The translations under genes were made by a program, and so were the position numbers. From positions 1 through 22,852 of the forward strand of contig DAOTVZ010000144.1 of NCBI GenBank assembly GCA_034436045.1: a DNA stretch of 22,852 bases, in the 5' to 3' direction. This DNA comes from H111-94 sp034436045 (GTDB taxonomy: Bacteria; Chloroflexota; Ktedonobacteria; Ktedonobacterales; Ktedonobacteraceae). Shown one piece after another: positions 1-6,971 of the stretch. A model generated the notes under the pieces. The model was not told the origin of the DNA. It was given only the letters and a program-made list of their open reading frames with translations, and did no database searches. Each line of letters starts with the position of its first letter. Position 1 is the stretch's first letter.

Positions 1-12
1 AGGTGCGCAGAG

Positions 13-1920
13 GTGCTTCACTGTCTCAATCCGCGCGTTAACGGGGGGCACGAGAATCCTGACACAGCGACATGCTGCCAGCGTTGCGATTTTCTGGTGC
101 AGGGAGCGCACATCGGCAATTACGAGATTATGGCCTTCATCGGGGCTGGCAGCTTTGGCCACGTTTATAAAGTACGCGAATCGATGCCGTTGAGCCGCAT
201 TCTGGCGCTCAAGGTGCTGCGTCTGGATCAGTCGAACGAGAAGGCGCAGGCCAGTTTCTTTCAGGAAGCGCGCCGCATCGCTGCCATGCACCATCCAAAT
301 ATCATGCCTATCTACAACTTTGGGCAGTTGGAGAATGGCTTGCCCTACTTCGTGATGGAGTACGCACCCCAAACCATCGTCGATATCTTTCGCAACGCTG
401 ATGGACAACGCCGCCTCGCGCTGGCCGAAGAACTGCTGCCCTACCTGAACGAAACCGCCGACGCGCTGCGCTACGTGCATGACAACGGCCTGATCCATCA
501 GGACATCAAGCCAGGGAACCTGCTGATCGGGCGCAACGGACATGTCTTGCTCTCCGACTTCGGTACCACGCTCTACCTCGGCATGCAGACCCACGCCTCG
601 CTCGGTGAGGTGACGGGGACGGCGGCGTATATGCCGTTAGAGCAGTGGCAGGGCCGCCCGCGTCGTCACTCCGACCAGTACGCACTGGCCGTCTGTGCCT
701 ACGAATTGCTGGCCGGTCGCCCACCGTTTGTCTATAAGCGCCTGGAAGAGATGTGGAACGCGCACATCAACGAGCCGCCTCCCTCGCCACAACAATGGAA
801 TGCCCGCATCCCTGCCGAGGTAGCGAGCGTGCTGCTGCGCGCGCTCTCCAAAGACTATCATCATCGCTACAATAGTATTACCGACTTTGCCGAAAGCTAC
901 GCCGAGGCCGTCAAAATCGCGCAGCGCCGCTATGTCTGCCAGCTTTGTGGGCAACAGAATCGCACGGGCGCGCAGCGTTGTAGCGCGTGCGGAGCGGAGC
1001 AAGATCACCGTGCCTGTCCACATTGCGATACGCCGGTGCGTTTCGGTCAACGCTGCTGTACCGCCTGTGGCCGCTTAATCTTTCCACCGCTGATGGTGCC
1101 ACATAGCCCGTTAGAGGGCGTTACCGTGCGTGCGGGCCGCTATAGCATCAAACACGTCCTCAAGCAGTCCGAGGAGACGCGCGTGATGGTGGCGACGGCC
1201 TATGATACGCATAACAACAACCAGATCGTGCTGCTCAAACGCTGGGAATATACCGATGGGCCATTAGCGCAACATGCCAGAGAGGTCGTGCATTACGAGC
1301 GCGCCACCGAAATGCTCACCAGACTCCAGCATCCGCTCGTAACGCATGTGCTGGATCGTTTCTCCGAGGGCAAGCACTATTATCTGATCGAAAACTACAT
1401 CAATGGCGAGAGTATCGCCGAGCGTTTGCAGCGGCTTCTGCGTCCTTTGCCGGAAAAAGAGGTCCTCAGCTATCTGTATAGCCTGCTCAATACGCTGATC
1501 GCGCTGGAGCAGATGCGACCCCCCATGCGCCACTACGACATCTCGCCAGAAAATATTCTGATTGAGGCTAAACGCGGACGCGCCATCCTGAGCGGTTTTC
1601 CCATTCCTTCACTGGCCGATGTGCGTTTCAAGGCCAGCGGGCATCGCACCACGCGCAAGCTAGCTATCTCACCCTACCTGCCCGTTCTGGACAAGCCTTA
1701 CGACCAGCGTACCTGCATCTATGCGCTGGCGGCCAGCATGCATCACGCGCTCACCAACGTCGCGCCGCCGCACTATCCCACTTATCCACCCGCGCGCCAG
1801 CTCAACCCCACCGTCTCACCCGCGCTAGAGGCCATCTTGAGCCGTGCCTTGCAAGAAGAGCCGAGCATGCGCTACCAGCGTTATGAGGATATGAAGAAAG
1901 ATGTACAAAAACTCCTATAA
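13..1920 (+). CDS. Ser/Thr protein kinase with zinc ribbons and a C-terminal pseudokinase domain
   Basis: The N-terminal half (about residues 37-300) is a Hanks-type kinase that should phosphorylate Ser/Thr of unknown targets. Visible motifs are the glycine loop GAGSFGHVY (44-52), ATP lysine K67 in ALKVL, the catalytic loop HQDIKPGN (162-169, D164; Gln replaces the usual Arg of HRD), DFG (182-184) and GTAAYMPLEQ in the activation segment. Residues 309-353 hold two Cx2C...Cx2C zinc ribbons. A second kinase-like domain (about 375-635) keeps K409 and HYDISPEN (507-514) but lacks a glycine loop and has SGF (527-529) in place of DFG, so it is probably a pseudokinase. The N-terminus (CLNP...CQRC) looks like a decayed zinc ribbon. 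No membrane segment is seen, so it is probably cytoplasmic. The start is a GTG 12 bases from the window edge and the frame is open upstream, so the true start could lie outside. Confidence 0.9.
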   Translation: MLHCLNPRVNGGHENPDTATCCQRCDFLVQGAHIGNYEIMAFIGAGSFGHVYKVRESMPLSRILALKVLRLDQSNEKAQASFFQEARRIAAMHHPNIMPIYNFGQLENGLPYFVMEYAPQTIVDIFRNADGQRRLALAEELLPYLNETADALRYVHDNGLIHQDIKPGNLLIGRNGHVLLSDFGTTLYLGMQTHASLGEVTGTAAYMPLEQWQGRPRRHSDQYALAVCAYELLAGRPPFVYKRLEEMWNAHINEPPPSPQQWNARIPAEVASVLLRALSKDYHHRYNSITDFAESYAEAVKIAQRRYVCQLCGQQNRTGAQRCSACGAEQDHRACPHCDTPVRFGQRCCTACGRLIFPPLMVPHSPLEGVTVRAGRYSIKHVLKQSEETRVMVATAYDTHNNNQIVLLKRWEYTDGPLAQHAREVVHYERATEMLTRLQHPLVTHVLDRFSEGKHYYLIENYINGESIAERLQRLLRPLPEKEVLSYLYSLLNTLIALEQMRPPMRHYDISPENILIEAKRGRAILSGFPIPSLADVRFKASGHRTTRKLAISPYLPVLDKPYDQRTCIYALAASMHHALTNVAPPHYPTYPPARQLNPTVSPALEAILSRALQEEPSMRYQRYEDMKKDVQKLL

Positions 1921-1938
1921 TCAATTTTCACTATCGTA

Positions 1939-1960
1939 GGGGCGTGATTCATCACGCCCT
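1939..1960. repeat. GGGCGTGAT palindrome after the kinase gene, possible terminator
   Basis: A perfect 9-bp inverted repeat GGGCGTGAT/ATCACGCCC (1940-1948 and 1951-1959) begins 19 bases after the kinase stop codon. There is no T-run after it. The same core (GGGCGTG...CACGCCC) recurs after the GH5 gene at 6738-6765, which suggests a dispersed palindrome family that may also stop transcription. The rest of 1961-2123 shows nothing recognisable. Confidence 0.6.
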
Positions 1961-2123
1961 GCTCGCTCGTCGATCTGCTTTTACTGTCTGTGCCTCTCAA
2001 GGTGACTATCTGGAACGCGGTTGAGCGCGCCTTGCCTCTGATTTCCCTCGCTTATGACCAGGGAGCCGCAGAGAACGAGGTACGCCATCACTGGGTGCAA
2101 TATTGAACGAAACTCTGGAAACT

Positions 2124-2158
2124 AAAAAAACATGACACCCGATGCATCGGGTGTCATG
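2124..2158 (-). terminator. Rho-independent terminator of the citrate synthase gene
   Basis: A perfect 28-base palindrome (2131-2158, arms CATGACACCCGA and TCGGGTGTCATG) lies 12 bases beyond the citrate synthase stop. Read on the minus strand it is followed directly by seven T (2124-2130 is AAAAAAA on the plus strand). This is a textbook intrinsic terminator. Confidence 0.9.
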
Positions 2159-2170
2159 GCTATTTATCGC

Positions 2171-3295
2171 TTATCCACGTTCGTCTATCGGTACATACGG
2201 CACGTTCTTGGGGCCGACGTACTCGGCGCGCGGACGAATCAGGCGGTTGTGGGCATATTGTTCAATGATGTGGGCTGTCCAACCGGAGATGCGGCTGCAG
2301 GCGAAGATGGGTGTGTCCAGGTCTACCGGAATGCCCATCATGTAATAGGTAGAGGCGGAGTAGAAATCTACATTGGGATACAGGCCCTTGTGCGCCTTCA
2401 TGTACTCTTCGATGCGGCGCGAGATGGTGAACCAGCGCAGGTCGTTGTTGCGCTTGCCTAGCTCCTCGGACATAGCGCGCAGGTGCGTGGCACGCGGGTC
2501 TTCGGTGCGGTAGACGCGATGGCCGAAGCCCATCACACGCTCATGCCGTTCCAGCGCGCCTGCGATATACTCCTCGGTTTTGTCCGGTTCCCCAATGCGC
2601 TGGAGGGTGCGCATCACCTGCTCGTTCGCGCCACCATGCAGGGGGCCGGAGAGTGTGCCGATGGCGGAGGTGATGGCAGCGTACATATCGGCCAGCGTAC
2701 CGGCGGTGACGCGCGCGGCGAAGGTTGAGGCATTCAATTCGTGATCGGCATGCAGGATGAGTGCCACATCCAGCACGTGCGCGGTGTACTCGTCGGGCAT
2801 CGTGCCACGCAGCATGTAGAGGAAATTGGTGGCATGATTCCCCTCCTTGAGCGGCGCAACCGGCTCCTGACCGTTGCGCAGACGCTCCCAACTCGCCACA
2901 ATGGTGGGGAAAATGGCGGTCAGGCGGATAGCGTGTTCAAAACGCGCGGCTTCCCCGATGTCGTGGGCATTTGGCACAAAAGAGGCCAGTGCCGACACCA
3001 TTGTGCGCAACACATCCATCGGGCGTGTCTCTTTGGGCAGCAGGCGCATCATAGCGAGCAGAGGTTCAGGCAGGGCGCGATGGGCGCGCAGTTGCGTCTT
3101 CAGTTCTTCCAGTTGTGTCCGCGTCGGCAAGACCCCATGCCAGAGCAGGTAGGCTGTCTCTTCAAAGGAAGAGTGATTCGCCAGGTCATGAATATCAACG
3201 CCAAAGTAGGAGAGTTTGCCCAGTTTACCGTCGATATCACAGATTTGTGAATCGGCTGCTACAACATCTTCAAGGCCAGCAGTGCTAGTGGTCAT
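2171..3295 (-). CDS. Citrate synthase
   Basis: It condenses oxaloacetate and acetyl-CoA to citrate, the entry step of the TCA cycle. The 374-residue length fits the short (about 370-380 aa) bacterial/archaeal type. Visible active-site motifs are HADHE (H182 and H185), GPLHGGANE (H220), GFGHRVY (H259), NVDFYSAS (catalytic Asp D310) and TPIFACSRISGWTAHIIEQ near the C-terminus. The ATG at 3295 was chosen because GGAGGA lies 8 bases upstream; the frame continues upstream through weaker TTG/ATG starts that would place that Shine-Dalgarno inside the gene. It stands alone on the minus strand between its own consensus promoter and its own terminator. A 2-methylcitrate synthase cannot be excluded, but no propionate genes are nearby. 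I did not assign gltA or citZ. Confidence 0.95.
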   Translation of the reverse strand: MTTSTAGLEDVVAADSQICDIDGKLGKLSYFGVDIHDLANHSSFEETAYLLWHGVLPTRTQLEELKTQLRAHRALPEPLLAMMRLLPKETRPMDVLRTMVSALASFVPNAHDIGEAARFEHAIRLTAIFPTIVASWERLRNGQEPVAPLKEGNHATNFLYMLRGTMPDEYTAHVLDVALILHADHELNASTFAARVTAGTLADMYAAITSAIGTLSGPLHGGANEQVMRTLQRIGEPDKTEEYIAGALERHERVMGFGHRVYRTEDPRATHLRAMSEELGKRNNDLRWFTISRRIEEYMKAHKGLYPNVDFYSASTYYMMGIPVDLDTPIFACSRISGWTAHIIEQYAHNRLIRPRAEYVGPKNVPYVPIDERG

Positions 3296-3474
3296 AGCGA
3301 TTTCCTCCACAGGAGCATACAGCTTCGCGGCAAGTGGCACCCATATTCGCCCCATCCATCGGGACAACAGCCCTGCCTCCTCAGCGAAGCAAGTTCATAT
3401 ACCGCTTAACAGAGAGAACGACTGAGAAATCTCAGTACTTTTTCCATCCTTGCCACAACATCTATGTGGTTACG
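3296..3474 (-). promoter_or_regulatory. Structured 5' UTR of citrate synthase mRNA
   Basis: The predicted leader holds small hairpins: CCACA/TGTGG, ACTGAGA-N2-TCTCAGT (3421-3436), and CTCC-TGT-GGAG just before the start. The last would pair the Shine-Dalgarno GGAG. I recognise no known riboswitch class. The structures are read by eye and not energy-scored. Confidence 0.4.
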
Positions 3475-3480
3475 TAGAGT

Positions 3481-3510
3481 ATTATAAGCGCGCCCTTCCT
3501 GCTGTGTCAA
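3481..3510 (-). promoter_or_regulatory. Consensus sigma70-type promoter of citrate synthase
   Basis: On the minus strand this reads TTGACA (3505-3510), 18 bases, TATAAT (3481-3486), both perfect consensus hexamers. The predicted start is near 3474, giving a 5' UTR of about 180 bases. Confidence 0.8.
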
Positions 3511-3640
3511 CCAAAATCAATGTTTATCAAAATTTCCTTTGGAGGAGATGTAAGAGCAACCGCCAATGGAACAGTGCAGGCCAGTCTCTAATGAAACAGG
3601 AATCTCTTCTCGTGAGAGAAGAAGCCCCGTAGTTTTAGTC

Positions 3641-3833
3641 CTGATTCTTACCCACATTTTACAAAAGGAGGTGACTGGTGAGATGGACGCCCTCAAGCAG
3701 AGCGTGCAAAGAGAGCCAGCCCTTCCATATGGTGTGCCAACTGGCAGGGCCATCGTGACGACGAGCCAGGTAGCCCCCAGGCGGGTCACCTCCGTCCAGA
3801 AGGTGCCAGGCGTTATCGCCTTTTAAGAATCAG
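3641..3833. repeat. Inverted repeat flanking a small ORF
   Basis: CTGATTCTTA (3641-3650) and TAAGAATCAG (3824-3833) are perfect 10-base inverted repeats. They bracket the small ORF, and the right arm begins at its stop codon TAA. The sequence AGTTTTAG occurs just outside both arms (3631-3638 and 3834-3841) as a direct repeat. This could be the closing stem of a structured RNA or the ends of a small mobile element; neither is proven. Confidence 0.5.
3683..3826 (+). CDS. Candidate 47-residue small protein, no recognised family
   Basis: The ORF runs MDALKQSVQREPALPYG... to ...VPGVIAF with no Cys, no hydrophobic segment and many Val, Pro and Arg residues. It is supported by AAGGAGGTG (3665-3673) at 9-base spacing and by third-codon bases that are mostly G or C, as in the neighbouring genes. 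Inside the ORF GTCACCTCC (3785-3793) is the exact reverse complement of GGAGGTGAC (3667-3675) over the Shine-Dalgarno, so the mRNA could close its own ribosome site. A 10-base inverted repeat encloses the whole unit. The function is unknown. It could also be a structured non-coding RNA whose open frame is accidental. The rest of 3511-3640 and 3834-4156 contains only small inverted repeats (for example 3605-3622, and 3879-3885 with 3906-3912) and no convincing gene. Confidence 0.4.
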   Translation: MDALKQSVQREPALPYGVPTGRAIVTTSQVAPRRVTSVQKVPGVIAF

Positions 3834-4156
3834 AGTTTTAGCCCTGGGGAGATGTCATCCTATCCCCTGAAAGTACCTCTACTACATGACCAATTTCCCC
3901 CGATAGTAGTAGATGAGCCTGGTTGCTTGTTATACTCAAGTGTAGGAATGTATGCGGTACTTTCGTCCTGACTGTGAGAATTTTGGACAAAGGTCGAGTT
4001 TTTCATATAGAAGACTTGTTACATACTGATATAACCGGTCTATGGTTTCTTGTGTAGAAACAAAATTGAACCAATAAGGATGTGCTTGCCCGGTAGGGGC
4101 ATATCCGATCCAGGATAGAGTAACATATTATAAAGCATAGTAAGGAATAGCGCCTT

Positions 4157-6739
4157 ATGTCGTCTGCATTAAGGAAAACGCTTGTAGTCTGTACGCTTAT
4201 TTTGCTGGTGAGTATCGCCGGAGGTATCTGGCTTCTGCCAGTGCTTATGCAGCCTCACAAGTCGGCGCATGCCTCCGCCAGTGTTGCCGGTAGTCTGCCC
4301 TATTCCGCTACTGCCAACGGGCCATATACCGTGCAAGGCAATCAAATACTCGATGCCAATGGTCATCAATATATTTTTCATGGCATTGGACGCGATGGGC
4401 TGGAATACAATTGTAATGGCGATGGGCCATTGGACGCGGCGCACCTGGCTTTTCTAGGCAATGGTAGCGGCAATGGTGGCACCTACTGGGGGGCTAATAC
4501 CGTGCGCCTGCCGCTCTCCGAGGGGTTCTGGCTCAACGGGGCACCGGGCTATCCCTGTAGCGCGCAACAATACCAGTTGCTGGTCAAACAGGTCGTTAAT
4601 ACCCTGACTTCTCTTCAGCTTAACGTCGTGCTGGATCTACAGTGGACAGACGCGGGTGGGCAATCCGGTCAGGGTGGTGGCCCCTGGGCCATGCCGGATG
4701 CCGATAGTGTGACGTTCTGGCAGCAGGTCGCCCCCATCTTTAGCAGCTATTCTAATGTTCTCTTCGAGGTCTATAACGAGCCGCATCCCGCGAGCTGGTC
4801 GTGCTGGCTCAACGGTTGTGCTATTACCAACGACACCGGCTACTCGAATGATTGCCAGTGCAATAAAACATTTTCCTATACAGCCGTAGGTATGCAGACT
4901 CTCGTCAACACAGTGCGCAGTACCGGCGCTAAAAATCTTATTCTGGTCGGTGGCATGAACTGGGGCTTCGATCTGAGTCAGATACCCAACTATCCGATCA
5001 CCGGTGGTAACATCGTCTACGATACCCATCCCTACCCTTATGCCGATAAAGCACCGGGTACGTGGGATGCCGCTTTCGGCAATTTGAGCGCCACCTATCC
5101 GGTCATTTCGGCGGAGAACGGCGAGTATGATTGCGGCACCAGTTATCTGAGCCAGCTTTACGCATACTTTGATGCACACCAGATTGGGTGGATGGCCTGG
5201 GCCTGGGACGTGCGCGGCAATGTCTGTGGTTATCCACAGCTCGTCACCGACTACCAGGGCACACCCTCCGTCAGGACCGGACAGTTTGTCTATCAATACC
5301 TGCACTCCTATGCCAGCCAGCCGGGGCCGACCAGCAAGAACTGGTACTTCGCCGAAGGGCGTGTGGGTGCGAGCTTCCAGGAATTTTTGACGCTCGATAA
5401 TCCCGACCCGATTAATAACTGCTCCGTCACGTTACAATATCTGCTGGATAACGGGCATGGCCCCATTACCAAAACCATCAACGTGCCTGCGGCAACCCGC
5501 GTCACCGAGTCGGTGAATAATGATGTCGGTATTCCCTCTACTCAATCAATCGGCGTCTCCGTCTCAACTATCGCAACGGTTAATACTACGACGCCCTGCT
5601 CCGGTGTGGTCGTGGAACGCCCCATGTACTTCTCGTGGCATGGCATTAATAGTGGTAGCGACGTGATGGGGGCGACACATCTGGGCACCACCTTTTACTT
5701 CGGCGACGTGCCGGATGGCTCCGGCTACACCTCGTATCTGACCATTCTGAACCCTCCAGGGAATCAGCCCGCTGTCGTTACTGCCATCTACTACCTCGGT
5801 GGCAAGCAGGTGGGCAACGCACAAACGGTAACAGTCCAACCTGGTACGCGCGGTACCATCGCTCCCGGCAGCCAGACATTGCCTCTGCACGTCGCAGCTA
5901 TCGTCACCTCGACGCAGCCCGTCATGGTCGAACGTCCCGATTACTTCAACCATATTCAAGCAGGCAACGCGCAGACTGTGACTGGTGCCACCTCGGTCGT
6001 TGGTGTGCAAAACCTCTCCAATGACTGGCTCTTCGCCGAAGGTTATACCGGGGGCCACTTCCAGGAATATCTGGTGATTGCCAATCTCGATCAGACGGCG
6101 AAGGCTCCTGCTAATGTCACCATCAACATTGAGTATGACACAGGCACAACCCAGCAGTATTCGCTGACCGTCAATCCCTTTGATCAGGTAATCTGGAACG
6201 TCAACCAGAACGCGCCCGCCGGTAATATTTCTGCCGAGGTGACTTCAACGGGGGCAAGGATCGTGGTTGAGCGCGAACTGTACTTCCAGTATAATCACAC
6301 CATCAATCTCAGTAACGGCTTCCAGGTAATCAGTACAGGCGGCACGGATGTGATCGGGCAACCCGGTCCGGCCACCATCGCCTCCTACTCCTTCGCTGAA
6401 GGATACAGCAATCACGGCTACAATGAATGGCTCACGCTGCAAAACCCGACCGCCAATGATGAGGTCATTAACATCACTATGGTCAATGGCTATGGACGTA
6501 TCTACAAACCGAATGGCATCACGGTCAAGGCCCATAGCCGCTACACACTGGATGTTACGGCCCTGGTGCTGCAATATATGGTGCGGCCCGGCGATAACCA
6601 TCTCGGCTACGAAGTCTCGATGACTGTCCAGACGACAGCGCAAGGCGCGTACTTCGTGGCGGAACGCCCGATGTATTGGAATACCGGCCCCGGCGGCACC
6701 ATCGGCGGCTCTGATGTCCTCGGCTATACTGGTCAATAG
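4157..6739 (+). CDS. Secreted GH5-type glycoside hydrolase (cellulase-like) with four C-terminal beta repeats
   Basis: Probably an extracellular endo-beta-glucanase or related GH5 enzyme that cuts plant or fungal beta-glycans. Residues 8-30 form a signal peptide or N-terminal anchor, with a possible cleavage site near SAHASA (36-41). The catalytic domain spans about 55-385: NTVRLPL (Arg117), VLFEVYNEPH (acid/base E208), DTHPYPY (H291) and PVISAENGEY (likely nucleophile E320). After a short linker come four repeats of about 110-120 residues beginning near 396, 513, 624 and 744, each starting like WYFAEG...F.EYLTL.NP and ending like VVVERPMYF...GSDVxG. These are probably beta-sandwich binding or spacer modules of uncertain role. 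The start has AAGGA (4142-4146) 10 bases upstream. Substrate specificity cannot be read from the sequence. Confidence 0.85.
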   Translation: MSSALRKTLVVCTLILLVSIAGGIWLLPVLMQPHKSAHASASVAGSLPYSATANGPYTVQGNQILDANGHQYIFHGIGRDGLEYNCNGDGPLDAAHLAFLGNGSGNGGTYWGANTVRLPLSEGFWLNGAPGYPCSAQQYQLLVKQVVNTLTSLQLNVVLDLQWTDAGGQSGQGGGPWAMPDADSVTFWQQVAPIFSSYSNVLFEVYNEPHPASWSCWLNGCAITNDTGYSNDCQCNKTFSYTAVGMQTLVNTVRSTGAKNLILVGGMNWGFDLSQIPNYPITGGNIVYDTHPYPYADKAPGTWDAAFGNLSATYPVISAENGEYDCGTSYLSQLYAYFDAHQIGWMAWAWDVRGNVCGYPQLVTDYQGTPSVRTGQFVYQYLHSYASQPGPTSKNWYFAEGRVGASFQEFLTLDNPDPINNCSVTLQYLLDNGHGPITKTINVPAATRVTESVNNDVGIPSTQSIGVSVSTIATVNTTTPCSGVVVERPMYFSWHGINSGSDVMGATHLGTTFYFGDVPDGSGYTSYLTILNPPGNQPAVVTAIYYLGGKQVGNAQTVTVQPGTRGTIAPGSQTLPLHVAAIVTSTQPVMVERPDYFNHIQAGNAQTVTGATSVVGVQNLSNDWLFAEGYTGGHFQEYLVIANLDQTAKAPANVTINIEYDTGTTQQYSLTVNPFDQVIWNVNQNAPAGNISAEVTSTGARIVVERELYFQYNHTINLSNGFQVISTGGTDVIGQPGPATIASYSFAEGYSNHGYNEWLTLQNPTANDEVINITMVNGYGRIYKPNGITVKAHSRYTLDVTALVLQYMVRPGDNHLGYEVSMTVQTTAQGAYFVAERPMYWNTGPGGTIGGSDVLGYTGQ

Positions 6740-6765
6740 TATGGGCGTGATGCCACGCCCATACT
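6738..6765 (+). terminator. Hairpin overlapping the GH5 stop codon
   Basis: AGTATGGGCGTG (6738-6749) and CACGCCCATACT (6754-6765) form a perfect 12-bp stem with a 4-base loop. The arm begins inside the TAG stop. The following C5-TTCTTT tract is only moderately U-rich. The core GGGCGTG is shared with the palindrome at 1940-1959. Confidence 0.65.
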
Positions 6766-6971
6766 CCCCCTTCTTTCCTATAAATCTGCTCGCTTGATGT
6801 GACAGGTTGTACCAGGCTTCCGTTTATATTGTATAGGCATACTTGCAGCGATAATTCTCTTTTATCAAAGACACACGTATCCTATCGAGAAGCACAACCA
6901 ACCGGCGAGATTGCTCAAAAGTTATCATAGGCCAGGGGGCCAGAGGCTCTGTGAGGGAGAGCAGAGATTTT

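Noticed and set aside
3296..3367. N-terminal extension of citrate synthase (extra 24 residues)
   Set aside because: The strong GGAGGA site lies inside this extension, eight bases before ATG 3295, and the extension has no similarity to the family.
3548..3553. Minimal ORF ATG-TAA after GGAGGAG
   Set aside because: The Shine-Dalgarno is only two bases from the ATG and nothing downstream is clearly controlled by it.
3517..3789. Minus-strand 90-codon frame over the small ORF region
   Set aside because: No ribosome site and no family resemblance; the plus-strand small ORF explains the composition better.
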